Below are positions 26,451 through 33,930 of a stretch of 58,564 bases of DNA, in pieces. The position numbers and the translations under genes are program-made. Each line of letters begins with the position of its first letter. Position 1 is the first letter of the stretch. Source of the stretch: Gammaproteobacteria bacterium. Its GTDB lineage: Bacteria; Pseudomonadota; Gammaproteobacteria; Steroidobacterales; UBA11654. The notes beneath the pieces were generated by a model that worked only from the letters and a program-made list of their open reading frames with translations, searched no databases and was not told where the DNA came from. Where the stretch lies: the NCBI GenBank assembly GCA_002717445.1, contig PBDY01000001.1, positions 1 to 58,564 on the forward strand. Reading direction: 5' to 3'.

Positions 26451-26478
26451 TTTACATCTGTCTATTCATATGAATAAT
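26451..26478 (+). promoter_or_regulatory. Predicted sigma-70 promoter of lysine operon
   Basis: -35 TTTACA (26451-26456), 16 bp spacer, -10 AATAAT (26473-26478). The same hexamers with the same spacer occur before the arginine leader at 30239-30266. Transcription should start at about 26485-26486, that is, at or next to the GTG of the leader peptide. Confidence 0.65.
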
Positions 26479-26485
26479 GTGCTCC

Positions 26486-26533
26486 GTGTCTAAATTAAAT
26501 AGAAAAGAGAGCAAGAGGAAACCGGCAATATAG
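26486..26533 (+). CDS. Lysine-rich attenuator leader peptide
   Basis: Fifteen codons, GTG to TAG: VSKLNRKESKRKPAI (first residue Met if GTG initiates). Four Lys codons (positions 3, 7, 10, 12), two of them flanking Arg11 directly before the 1:2 hairpin. Aligns without gaps to the arginine leader at 30273 (same length, L4, K7, E8, R11 and final P-A-I identical). An in-frame ATG at 26477 would give 18 residues but lies in the predicted -10 box. No Shine-Dalgarno is visible, consistent with a leaderless message if the promoter call is right. Proposed role: ribosome stalling at Lys codons when charged tRNA-Lys is scarce. Confidence 0.75.
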   Translation: MSKLNRKESKRKPAI

Positions 26534-26589
26534 CTGGCGTCTGCTTTTTTTTTACTTCAAATAATTAATAGACCCAGCTTAAGGCTGGG
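26522..26589 (+). promoter_or_regulatory. Transcription attenuator of lysine operon
   Basis: Segment 1 CCGGC (26522-26526) pairs with segment 2 GCTGG (26533-26537), the stop codon being in the loop and edge. Alternatively AGCTGG-C-GTCT (26532-26542) pairs with AGACCCAGCT (26570-26579), ten pairs with one bulged C: the antiterminator. Segment 3 CCCAGC (26573-26578) can instead pair with segment 4 GCTGGG (26584-26589): the terminator. A ribosome stalled at Lys10-Lys12 would mask segment 1 and free segment 2 for the antiterminator; one that reaches the stop would cover segment 2 and let the terminator form. Confidence 0.75.
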
Positions 26590-26597
26590 TTTTTTTT
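26572..26597 (+). terminator. Intrinsic terminator in lysine leader
   Basis: Stem ACCCAGC/GCTGGGT, loop TTAAG, followed by eight T (26590-26597), ending 9 bp before the dapB ATG. A strong terminator in front of an operon is itself evidence for attenuation. Confidence 0.88.
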
Positions 26598-26606
26598 GGA
26601 AAAAAT

Positions 26607-27266
26607 ATGAAATATGCAGTGATTGGGAACGGTAAAACTGGATCTAGAGTTCAAGCTCAATTAGATTCTCTTGGTGCTGAAAATGAGGTTTTTGATTCAG
26701 AAAATAAACCCACTTCTAAAAGGTTAGCAAGTTTTGGTGTTGGTATTTGTTTCGTAAATGCAGACACCTTTACATCTTTAATTCCATTAATAATTGAATC
26801 AAAAATTCCACTAGTGATAGGTACAACAGGTTTTGAATGGGACTCAAATACTTTCACTCTAGTCAAAGACAATGAGTGTAAATGGATTAAATCGGCAAAT
26901 TTTTCCATAGGTATCAATTTAATTAATAACTTCTTAAAAAAATCCTTTAATGACTCTGGATCAAAACTTCTAGACTATGAAATATCAATTCATGAAAAGC
27001 ATCATGAGAACAAAAAAGATGCGCCAAGCGGTACTGCCTTACATTTTTCTAAACTGATCGATAGAGAAGCCAAAATTAGCTTTGAGAGAAAGAATGATAT
27101 TGTTGGTTTTCACTCCTTCAAGATGGAAACAGAAGATGAGTCAATAACAATTGTTCATGATGCAAAAAATAGAAACTTGTTTGCAAGGGGAGCTGTCCTA
27201 GCAACTCATTATATCGATACATTGGATTATGGAATCCATGATTTTGAAGAAATTATTAATCAATGA
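26607..27266 (+). CDS. dapB: 4-hydroxy-tetrahydrodipicolinate reductase, short form
   Basis: NAD(P)H-dependent step of diaminopimelate/lysine synthesis. 219 aa, clearly shorter than E. coli DapB (273) and nearer the short enzymes of some Bacteroidetes. Nucleotide motif VIGNGKTGSRV at residues 4-14 and the diagnostic EISIHEKHHENKKDAPSGTA (catalytic His pair and Lys) near 130. GTTGFEW near 75 is the nicotinamide loop. First gene after the lysine attenuator; spacing to the terminator T-run is 9 nt and the ribosome site is weak (GGA). Overlaps the next frame by 4 nt, though dapA probably starts 18 nt later. Confidence 0.9.
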   Translation: MKYAVIGNGKTGSRVQAQLDSLGAENEVFDSENKPTSKRLASFGVGICFVNADTFTSLIPLIIESKIPLVIGTTGFEWDSNTFTLVKDNECKWIKSANFSIGINLINNFLKKSFNDSGSKLLDYEISIHEKHHENKKDAPSGTALHFSKLIDREAKISFERKNDIVGFHSFKMETEDESITIVHDAKNRNLFARGAVLATHYIDTLDYGIHDFEEIINQ

Positions 27267-27283
27267 AAATAAAAGGAAGAAAC

Positions 27284-28174
27284 ATGAATATCACAGGAGC
27301 AATTACAGCACTCATAACGCCAATGAAGGAAACAGGTCAAATTGACTATGATTCACTTGAAAAGCTGATTGAAATGCAGATAGAGCAAGGAATATCAGCT
27401 TTAGTGGCGGTTGGAACAACTGGTGAATCATCGACACTAGATGTGCAGGATCACCTAGAAGTAATAGGTTTCTTTATAGATAAGGTCAAGGGAAGGATTC
27501 CAATCATTGCTGGAACAGGAGCAAATTCAACAGATGAAGCTTGCCATTTAACAAAAGAAGTTTATGGGTTAGGTGCAGACGCAGTGTTACTGGTAACTCC
27601 CTATTACAATAAACCCACCCAAGAGGGTCTGTATCGTCATTATATGAAGATTGCTGATTCCATAGACATTCCTCAAATTCTTTACAATGTTCCTTCTAGA
27701 ACAGCTGTTCATATGGAATCATCAACAGTTTCAAGGCTAGCCAGCCACGAAAATATTATCGGACTGAAAGATGCTACAGGGGACATGGCTATTTTGAAAG
27801 AGCTTCAGAAAAGCTGTAGTGAAGAGCTACTGAATGGTGATTTCTTTTTATACACTGGTGATGATGCAACATCATATGAATTTCTGAATAGAGGCGGGCA
27901 CGGTACAATTTCAGTAACATCAAATGTATTTCCAGATTTAGTCTCTCTAATGTGTGCGATGATTAAAGATAATAATCCAGAGGCAATCAATATTCACAAT
28001 AAGCTCATAAAGATTAATGAGTTACTCTTTATTGAATCCAATCCAATTCCTGTAAAATATTCACTCAATAAAATGGGGTTGATTGAAAAAGGAATCAGGC
28101 TACCTCTAACTCATCTACAGGAAAAGTATCAACAAGTGATTGATGATGAACTCCAAAATCTAAATGCAATATGA
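27284..28174 (+). CDS. dapA: 4-hydroxy-tetrahydrodipicolinate synthase
   Basis: Condenses pyruvate and aspartate semialdehyde. Start ATG at 27284 has the ribosome site AAGGAAG 5 nt upstream and gives the normal N terminus MNITGAITALITP; the longer frame from 27263 adds seven residues. 296 aa. Active-site residues are all present: Thr45-Thr46 (VGTTGES), Tyr134 (YNVPSRT) and the Schiff-base Lys162 (GLKDATGDM). Located between dapB and dapD in a tightly packed operon. Confidence 0.95.
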   Translation: MNITGAITALITPMKETGQIDYDSLEKLIEMQIEQGISALVAVGTTGESSTLDVQDHLEVIGFFIDKVKGRIPIIAGTGANSTDEACHLTKEVYGLGADAVLLVTPYYNKPTQEGLYRHYMKIADSIDIPQILYNVPSRTAVHMESSTVSRLASHENIIGLKDATGDMAILKELQKSCSEELLNGDFFLYTGDDATSYEFLNRGGHGTISVTSNVFPDLVSLMCAMIKDNNPEAINIHNKLIKINELLFIESNPIPVKYSLNKMGLIEKGIRLPLTHLQEKYQQVIDDELQNLNAI

Positions 28175-28184
28175 GGTATTAACG

Positions 28185-28949
28185 ATGAAGAATTTACAAT
28201 GGAGTCAAATATTATCATTACTTGAGAATGGAGAGATTAGATCAGCAGAAACTAAGAATGGTCAATGGAAAGCTAATATTGAGGTGAAAAGCGCAATACT
28301 CGATGCGTTTAAGAATGGAAGAGTCATTGACTATACAAACAAAGGATATCCCGGTTTTTTTGATAAAGATAATTTACCTACACAACAAATAGATAAAGAT
28401 CGTAACATTAGGTTAGTTCCCGGTGGAAGCTCAATTCGAGCTGGCTCATTTATTGCTGAGAATGTAATAATAATGCCGCCTTCATACATCAATATTGGCG
28501 CATACATAGACACGGGTTCAATGGTGGATTCACATGTTTTAGTTGGTTCCTGTGCTCAGATTGGTAAAAATGTGCATCTTTCTGCAGGCGTTCAAATTGG
28601 TGGGGTGCTCGAACCTATAGGATTGAATCCTGTTGTTATTGAGGACGATGCTTTCATTGGGGCGGGATCTATTATTGTTGAAGGAATCCAAGTATCAAAG
28701 AGAGCAATAATTGCTCCTGGAGTTATCCTCTCTAAAAGCATACCTGTTTTTGATTGTGTGAATGATAGGGTTCTGGAAAGAGGAGAGGCAATCCCTCGGG
28801 ACGCTATAGTTGTTGGTGGTACCAGACCCATCAATAAAAATTTGAAATGGGGAAACCAAGAAAAATTACAGATGAATTGTGCAATAATTCCGAAATATAG
28901 AGATGCTACAACAGACTCTTCACTTGAACTCGAGGAGCTTCTAAGATGA
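28185..28949 (+). CDS. dapD: Tetrahydrodipicolinate N-succinyltransferase
   Basis: Succinylates tetrahydrodipicolinate, so this organism uses the succinylase branch of the DAP pathway. Start at 28185 preceded by GAGG (8 nt); the frame also runs back to 28164. 254 aa with the left-handed beta-helix made of hexapeptide repeats visible from IRAGSFIAENVIIMPPSYIN to AIIAPGVILSKS, and the typical YTNKGYPGFF-type N-terminal domain region. E. coli DapD is 274 aa, so slightly short. dapC/argD, dapE and dapF are not in the window. Overlaps lysA by 4 nt (ATGA). Confidence 0.93.
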   Translation: MKNLQWSQILSLLENGEIRSAETKNGQWKANIEVKSAILDAFKNGRVIDYTNKGYPGFFDKDNLPTQQIDKDRNIRLVPGGSSIRAGSFIAENVIIMPPSYINIGAYIDTGSMVDSHVLVGSCAQIGKNVHLSAGVQIGGVLEPIGLNPVVIEDDAFIGAGSIIVEGIQVSKRAIIAPGVILSKSIPVFDCVNDRVLERGEAIPRDAIVVGGTRPINKNLKWGNQEKLQMNCAIIPKYRDATTDSSLELEELLR

Positions 28950-30166
28950 GCATTGAGAATATTTTTTCCAACAAAACTCACAAAGACGTTAACGATATTA
29001 TTGAAAAATCGAAATCTCCTTTTTTTCTCTATGACATTGATAGTCTAAAAAAGAAGCTGAGAGATGTCACAGAAATGAACCCTTCCTTTCTTAAACTTTG
29101 GTACGCATGCAAAGCAAACCCAATTTCCTCAATACTCAATGCAGTAATTGATAATGATATCGGTATCGATGTTGCCAGCAAAGGTGAACTTCGTCAGGTC
29201 TTAAAAAGTACAACTGATGGAAGTAAAATAATTTGTACAGGTCCAGCAAAATCTAAAGAATACATTGAAATGCTTATAGAGAGGGGCATTGGGCTCATTG
29301 TTGTAGAAAGCCTCAACCAATTATCATGGGTGAATGAGTCGTGCAAAGCCCTGAAGAAAAAACAAAAGATACTTCTAAGAACTCAATTATCATTAGATTA
29401 CGAAGATACTTTACTAGGAGGTTCATCTATCACACCATTCGGTGAGGATCCTAATGGGTGGAAGACATTGAATATGGATGAATATGAGAATATTCAAATA
29501 ATGGGATTCCATGTGTTTCAATGGACAAATGTTTCCAGTCTCGAACAATTGCACGCACTATGGGTACATTCTATTGAATTACTCATTGAGTTGTCTAGAG
29601 AACTTAATATCAAACTAGAAATCATTGACTTGGGAGGAGGCTTAGGAATTCCCTATTCCAATGACGAAGAAGAATATTCCTATGAAGAAGTCATTAACTT
29701 ATTAAATGAAATAAAATCAAAATACGATATTCCAACTTTTTGGCTTGAACTGGGAAGATATATTGCAGGGCCTTTTGGATATTACTTTACAAAAGTAGTA
29801 GATAAGAAAATAATCAGAGGTAAAGATCTTCTTATCACTGAAGGAGGTATAAACCATATTTCGAGACCAGCCTTCACAGGACAATCATTCCCATGCAAAA
29901 CAGTAAAAAATTACCACACAAGTAAATTAACCACCTTCCGTGTTCATGGGTCCTTATGCACTGCATTAGATTACCTAGGCGAATTCGAACTTGCGAGTGA
30001 TATTAGAGTAGGTGACTGGCTTGTGTTTACCCAAGCCGGCGCCTATGGATTCACCAACTCAATACCTTATTTTTTATGTCATGATTTAGCGGCAGAGTAT
30101 TCCATCTTGAACAATAAAATAGAGCAAAATCGGCAAACAAAAACAGCTGATGAATGGCTGGTATAA
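28946..30166 (+). CDS. lysA: Diaminopimelate decarboxylase
   Basis: PLP enzyme making lysine from meso-DAP. 406 aa, fold III (alanine-racemase-like barrel plus C-terminal beta domain). PLP Lys in WYACKANP near residue 53; phosphate-binding IIDLGGGLGIPY near 230; ELGRYIAGPFG near 270; and the second active-site segment HGSLCTALDYLGE near 335, where the usual form is C-x-[PS]-x-C-x-x-x-D, so the Cys-x-x-x-Asp is kept. Sequence is a divergent member and could in principle act on another diamino acid, but the dapB-dapA-dapD context makes lysA the sound reading. Last gene of the lysine operon, 230 bp before argF'. Confidence 0.87.
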   Translation: MSIENIFSNKTHKDVNDIIEKSKSPFFLYDIDSLKKKLRDVTEMNPSFLKLWYACKANPISSILNAVIDNDIGIDVASKGELRQVLKSTTDGSKIICTGPAKSKEYIEMLIERGIGLIVVESLNQLSWVNESCKALKKKQKILLRTQLSLDYEDTLLGGSSITPFGEDPNGWKTLNMDEYENIQIMGFHVFQWTNVSSLEQLHALWVHSIELLIELSRELNIKLEIIDLGGGLGIPYSNDEEEYSYEEVINLLNEIKSKYDIPTFWLELGRYIAGPFGYYFTKVVDKKIIRGKDLLITEGGINHISRPAFTGQSFPCKTVKNYHTSKLTTFRVHGSLCTALDYLGEFELASDIRVGDWLVFTQAGAYGFTNSIPYFLCHDLAAEYSILNNKIEQNRQTKTADEWLV

Positions 30167-30238
30167 ATGAAATGTCGAAAAAAATAAGTGTCCAGCAAAT
30201 GAATAAGGAATATTTATTCGATAAATGAAGATAAAATC

Positions 30239-30266
30239 TTTACAAACTGATAACGATATGAATAAT
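30239..30266 (+). promoter_or_regulatory. Predicted sigma-70 promoter of arginine operon
   Basis: -35 TTTACA (30239-30244), 16 bp spacer, -10 AATAAT (30261-30266): identical hexamers and spacing to the lysine promoter. Predicted start about 30273, the A of the leader-peptide ATG. Confidence 0.65.
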
Positions 30267-30272
30267 GGAACC

Positions 30273-30320
30273 ATGTTTAATTTAATTGGAAAAGAAAGAA
30301 ACAGGAGACCGGCAATCTAG
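30273..30320 (+). CDS. Arginine-rich attenuator leader peptide
   Basis: Fifteen codons, ATG to TAG: MFNLIGKERNRRPAI, with Arg at 9, 11 and 12 (AGA, AGG, AGA) directly before the 1:2 hairpin and only one Lys. Same length and frame as the lysine leader. An in-frame ATG at 30258 would add five residues (MNNGT) but overlaps the predicted -10 box. No Shine-Dalgarno is seen. Proposed role: ribosome stalling at Arg codons when charged tRNA-Arg is scarce, allowing transcription of the arginine operon. Confidence 0.75.
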   Translation: MFNLIGKERNRRPAI

Positions 30321-30372
30321 CTGGCGTCTGCTCCTTTCTAAAACAAATGATAGACCCAGCATAATAGCTGGG
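30309..30372 (+). promoter_or_regulatory. Transcription attenuator of arginine operon
   Basis: 1:2 hairpin CCGGC (30309-30313)/GCTGG (30320-30324); antiterminator GCTGG-C-GTCT (30320-30329) with AGACCCAGC (30352-30360), nine pairs and a bulged C; terminator CCCAGC (30355-30360)/GCTGGG (30367-30372). The bases that form the structures are the same as in the lysine attenuator, while the spacer between segments 2 and 3 and the terminator loop differ, so the pairing is being conserved. Confidence 0.75.
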
Positions 30373-30381
30373 TTTTTTTTT
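30355..30381 (+). terminator. Intrinsic terminator in arginine leader
   Basis: Stem CCCAGC/GCTGGG, loop ATAATA, nine T (30373-30381), ending 14 bp before the argF' ATG. Confidence 0.88.
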
Positions 30382-30395
30382 ACCTGAATGAAAAT

Positions 30396-31397
30396 ATGAA
30401 AAACTTTATTACAACTCAAGATTGGTCCATGCAGGATCTGCAAGCAATTTTAGACTATGCAAAAAACTTAAAGAAAAATAAGTTTCAAGATTTATTAAAA
30501 AATAAATCTGTTGCCTTATTGTTCTTCAATCCCTCCATGAGAACTAAGGTTAGTTTTGAATTAGGCATACAGGAGCTTGGGGGCTATGCAGTTGTTTTGC
30601 ATCCAGGCAGTGATGCATGGCCCATAGAATTTGAGCCTGCAGTCACCATGAATGAAAACCCTGAAGAACACATCAAAGAGGTTGCAAAGGTGCTGTCCAA
30701 CTACTGTGACCTTATAGCGGTAAGAGCTTTCCCAAAATTTATCAATTTAGACGAAGATTTTGAAGACAGGGTGATCAATAGTTTTGCTCAGTATGCAACC
30801 GTGCCTATTGTGAATATGGAGACCATCACTCACCCTTGTCAAGAATTGGCACACATACTCACTCTCCAAGAGAACTTGGGCAATTTAAGAGGTAAAAATT
30901 ACCTCCTTACATGGACTTACCATCCAAAACCACTCAATACCGCAGTTGCAAATTCAAGCATATTGATTGCGAGCAAGTTTGGAATGAATGTAAAACTTCT
31001 ATGTCCGTCGCCAGACTACAACTTGCATGAGAAATATTTAGAACAAGCCAAGAAAAATTGTGAGGAAAATGAGACTGAGTTCTCCATCACTCATGACATT
31101 GATCAAGCTTATTCAGGCTCGGATATCGTTTATGCAAAAAGTTGGGGCTCCTTAAAATATTATGGTGACGCGGAGAAAGAGTCGATAGAAAGACATAAAA
31201 ATAAACATTTCATTGTTGACGAAGAAAAAATGAAAAAAACAAACAATGCGATTTTTAGCCACTGTTTGCCATTGAGAAGGAATGTTAAAGCCACAGATGG
31301 TGTTATGGATGCTGATTATTGTGTAGCAATTCAGGAAGCCAGCAATAGAAAACATGTACAAAAATCATTACTAACTAACTTACTTAAGGGCAAATAA
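30396..31397 (+). CDS. argF': N-acetylornithine carbamoyltransferase
   Basis: Transfers carbamoyl phosphate to N-acetylornithine, giving N-acetylcitrulline. 333 aa. Carbamoyl-phosphate loop FFNPSMRTKVSFELG near residue 43, then DAWPIEF, METITHPCQELAH near 148, the family-specific proline loop TWTYHPKPLNTAVANS near 181, and FSHCLPLRRNVKATDGVMD near the C terminus. All match the Xanthomonas AOTCase, not ordinary ArgF. Glu90 aligns with Xanthomonas Glu92, the residue reported to set acetyl over succinyl specificity (Bacteroides SOTCase has Pro). First structural gene after the arginine attenuator. Confidence 0.93.
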   Translation: MKNFITTQDWSMQDLQAILDYAKNLKKNKFQDLLKNKSVALLFFNPSMRTKVSFELGIQELGGYAVVLHPGSDAWPIEFEPAVTMNENPEEHIKEVAKVLSNYCDLIAVRAFPKFINLDEDFEDRVINSFAQYATVPIVNMETITHPCQELAHILTLQENLGNLRGKNYLLTWTYHPKPLNTAVANSSILIASKFGMNVKLLCPSPDYNLHEKYLEQAKKNCEENETEFSITHDIDQAYSGSDIVYAKSWGSLKYYGDAEKESIERHKNKHFIVDEEKMKKTNNAIFSHCLPLRRNVKATDGVMDADYCVAIQEASNRKHVQKSLLTNLLKGK

Positions 31398-31398
31398 G

Positions 31399-32589
31399 AT
31401 GAAAAAAATTGTTTTGGCATTTTCGGGTGGATTGGATACTAGCTTTTGCATTCCCTTCCTGATCGAAAAAGGTTTTGAAGTTCATACTATTTTTGTAAAT
31501 ACAGGCGGCACCTCTTCTAGAGAGGAAACCAAGATTACCCGCAGAGCAAAAGATTTAGGGGCTGAAAAGCATATAAATGTGAATATAGAGCACTCATTTT
31601 GGTCACAAATAATTAAACCATTGATTTGGTCAGGTTCCTCCTATCAGAATAAGTATCCCGCCCTATGCTCAGATCGTTATTTGATTGTCAAAGAAGCTGT
31701 AAAGCTATGTAAGACTTTAAGAACAAAAAACATTGCACATGGGTGCACTGGAATGGGAAATGATCAAGTCAGATTTGATTTATCAATTCAAGCGTTAGGC
31801 AAATTTAACATCGTTACACCCATTAGAGAGATTCAGAATACAGTCAATGATGTTAGGGGATTTGAAAAGGAATATCTTGAAGAAAGAGGTTTCAAGGTTT
31901 CATCACTTAATAATAAATACAGCATCAATGAAAATTTAATGGGAGTTACGATTTCAGGATCTGAAATTGATACCTGGGATGCCCCCTCCGATGAAAGCTA
32001 TACTTTGTGTTCAAAACCAGAAGAATATCCTTCAAAAAATAAAAAAATAAGAATCGGCTTCAAAAAAGGTGAGGCAGTTCTTCTGAATGACAAGAAGATC
32101 AAAGGACCAGAACTGATGCGATATCTGAATAAGATTGCAGGCAAGTATGGTGTTGGAAGAGAAATCACGGCAAATGATACGATTATTGGGATCAAGGGAA
32201 GGCTGATATTTGAAGCCCCTGCTATAGAGGTCCTATTTAGAGCTCACAGGGCTTTGGAAGAAGCAGTTTTCACAGACAAGCAAAATGTCTTTAAGCCGAA
32301 AGTTGGTCAGCAATGGGTTGATTTAATTTATGGTGGATTCTATTTTGACCCTCTTGCCCGAAATTTGGAAAACTTCTTAAAAGACATTCAAGCCAATGTG
32401 AATGGGGAGGTAACTATTTTATTATCCCCAGGCAATGCAGATGCTGTATCTGTGGATGCAAAAAAGATACTCGTTAGTAAAGATGCCATTTATGCTCAAT
32501 CTGCTTCCTGGGGCATGAGAGAGTCGACAGGCTTTATTAAACTCTTGGGTCAAAGTTCGGCTACGTGGAAAGAGATCAATAAAAGATAA
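31399..32589 (+). CDS. argG: Argininosuccinate synthase
   Basis: Joins citrulline and aspartate with ATP. 396 aa. PP-loop AFSGGLDTSFCIPFL at residues ~7-21 and the citrulline/aspartate segment HGCTGMGNDQVRFD near 114, then the tetramer-forming domain with GQQWVDLIYGGFYFDP near 310. The sequence is of the type found beside AOTCase in Xanthomonas-like clusters. Starts 1 nt after the argF' stop, so co-translated. Requires free citrulline, hence a deacylase must act between ArgF' and this enzyme. Confidence 0.93.
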   Translation: MKKIVLAFSGGLDTSFCIPFLIEKGFEVHTIFVNTGGTSSREETKITRRAKDLGAEKHINVNIEHSFWSQIIKPLIWSGSSYQNKYPALCSDRYLIVKEAVKLCKTLRTKNIAHGCTGMGNDQVRFDLSIQALGKFNIVTPIREIQNTVNDVRGFEKEYLEERGFKVSSLNNKYSINENLMGVTISGSEIDTWDAPSDESYTLCSKPEEYPSKNKKIRIGFKKGEAVLLNDKKIKGPELMRYLNKIAGKYGVGREITANDTIIGIKGRLIFEAPAIEVLFRAHRALEEAVFTDKQNVFKPKVGQQWVDLIYGGFYFDPLARNLENFLKDIQANVNGEVTILLSPGNADAVSVDAKKILVSKDAIYAQSASWGMRESTGFIKLLGQSSATWKEINKR

Positions 32590-32619
32590 ATCCTGTGGAT
32601 AAATATTCAGTGATTCATT

Positions 32620-33930
32620 ATGAAAAATAATTCTATAAAAAATATTATCTTAACCCTTCTTAGAAGCATTAGCAGCGAGAAGGAGATTAGAAAATATATT
32701 GAAAAATTTTCTAATGTTGATCATAGATATATAATCATAAAAGTCGGTGGAGCAATTATTCAAAATGACCTGGATAACCTGGTCTCATCTTTATCTTTTT
32801 TAAATCAAGTGGGCTTAAAGCCTATTGTGATCCATGGAGCAGGGCCCAGGCTATCAAGCTCTTTAAAAGAGAAAGGCATTAACTTTGATTTTTTAGATGG
32901 CCAGCGTATCACTAGCTCAGAAGTACTTGATGAAGCATTAACTATCTTTGGAGAAGAAAATACTAAATTAGTTGAAGCACTTCAAGACCGTGATGTGGCG
33001 GCTGTATCTGTCACTAATAATATTTTTGAATGCACAATCAAGAATCCTAAATTGGGCTATGTCGGCGAGGTTCATTCAACCAATATTAAAGCAATAGAAA
33101 AAATTCTAGATAATCAAAACATCCCAATCATCGCCTCTGTAGGTCAGACAGTTGATGGACAGTTGCTAAATTTAAATGCTGATTCTGCAGCAATCTCCAT
33201 TGCAAAAGAGATCGAAGCTTACAAGATTATTTTTCTAAGTGAAGTTGGTGGGATCTATGATCAGCAAAATAATCTAATTTCAACAATTGATTTGAAGGAG
33301 CAGTTTGATGATTTAATGGGCATGAAATGGTTGCATTCTGGAATGAAATTAAAGTTAGAAGAAATTAAGAAATTACTGGATATCCTTCCATCATCTACAT
33401 CTGTCTCCATTACCAAACCACACCATCTACCCAGAGAACTATTCACAGATGCTGGTTCAGGAACGTTGATTAAAAAGGGACATTTGGTGGACCAATTTGA
33501 ATCCATCGATCAAGCAAAAGGTGAAAATATCGCTCTTATTATAGAAACTGCCTTTAACGGAAAACTAGACAAGACCTACTTCAATAATGATGTTAAGAAA
33601 ACATTCTATATAAGTGACTGCAATAGAGCTGCCATCATTGTTTCTCATGAAAATGAAATTCCATATATGGATAAATTTGCTGTTGTAGATTCGGCAAGAG
33701 GAGAGGGTCTTGGGTCAGCAATATGGAACAAAATGAAACAAGATCATGATCAACTATTTTGGAGATCTCGATCCACTAATCCTATTAATAAATTCTACCT
33801 TTCTGTGTGTGATGGTTTTCAGAAATATGATGGCTGGAATATTTATTGGATAGGCGTCTCCAACCTTAAACAACTGACCCTTTGCATAGAGTCTGCTTAC
33901 AATTATAAACAAACAATTAATTATGAATAA
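32620..33930 (+). CDS. Bifunctional N-acetylglutamate synthase/kinase
   Basis: 436 aa fusion. Residues ~35-285 form an amino-acid-kinase domain (YIIIKVGGAIIQND, IVIHGAGPRLSSSL, NLNADSAAISIAKEI), and ~290-436 a GNAT acetyltransferase domain of the NAGS/K type (AVVDSARGEGLGSAIWNKM, LFWRSRSTNPINKFYLSVCDGFQ). One protein thus makes and phosphorylates N-acetylglutamate, replacing separate ArgA and ArgB (sometimes called argAB). This fusion is what Xanthomonas-type arginine clusters carry and resembles vertebrate NAGS. The allosteric arginine site normally lies in the kinase domain. 30 nt after argG; overlaps argC by 8 nt. Confidence 0.9.
   Translation: MKNNSIKNIILTLLRSISSEKEIRKYIEKFSNVDHRYIIIKVGGAIIQNDLDNLVSSLSFLNQVGLKPIVIHGAGPRLSSSLKEKGINFDFLDGQRITSSEVLDEALTIFGEENTKLVEALQDRDVAAVSVTNNIFECTIKNPKLGYVGEVHSTNIKAIEKILDNQNIPIIASVGQTVDGQLLNLNADSAAISIAKEIEAYKIIFLSEVGGIYDQQNNLISTIDLKEQFDDLMGMKWLHSGMKLKLEEIKKLLDILPSSTSVSITKPHHLPRELFTDAGSGTLIKKGHLVDQFESIDQAKGENIALIIETAFNGKLDKTYFNNDVKKTFYISDCNRAAIIVSHENEIPYMDKFAVVDSARGEGLGSAIWNKMKQDHDQLFWRSRSTNPINKFYLSVCDGFQKYDGWNIYWIGVSNLKQLTLCIESAYNYKQTINYE

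Noticed and set aside
26451-26606. Lysine riboswitch (L-box) or T-box in front of dapB
   Set aside because: The leader is only ~120 nt, lacks the L-box core and the T-box sequence, and contains a Lys-rich frame in register with the hairpins; the matching Arg leader at 30273 supports peptide-based attenuation.
28164-28184. dapD starting at 28164 and dapA at 27263
   Set aside because: Better ribosome sites and family-like N termini lie 21 nt further in (28185 and 27284).
30086-30274. Minus-strand frame of 62 aa over the arginine leader region
   Set aside because: Antisense shadow of lysA and its 3' flank; cysteine/phenylalanine-rich with no ribosome site or domain.
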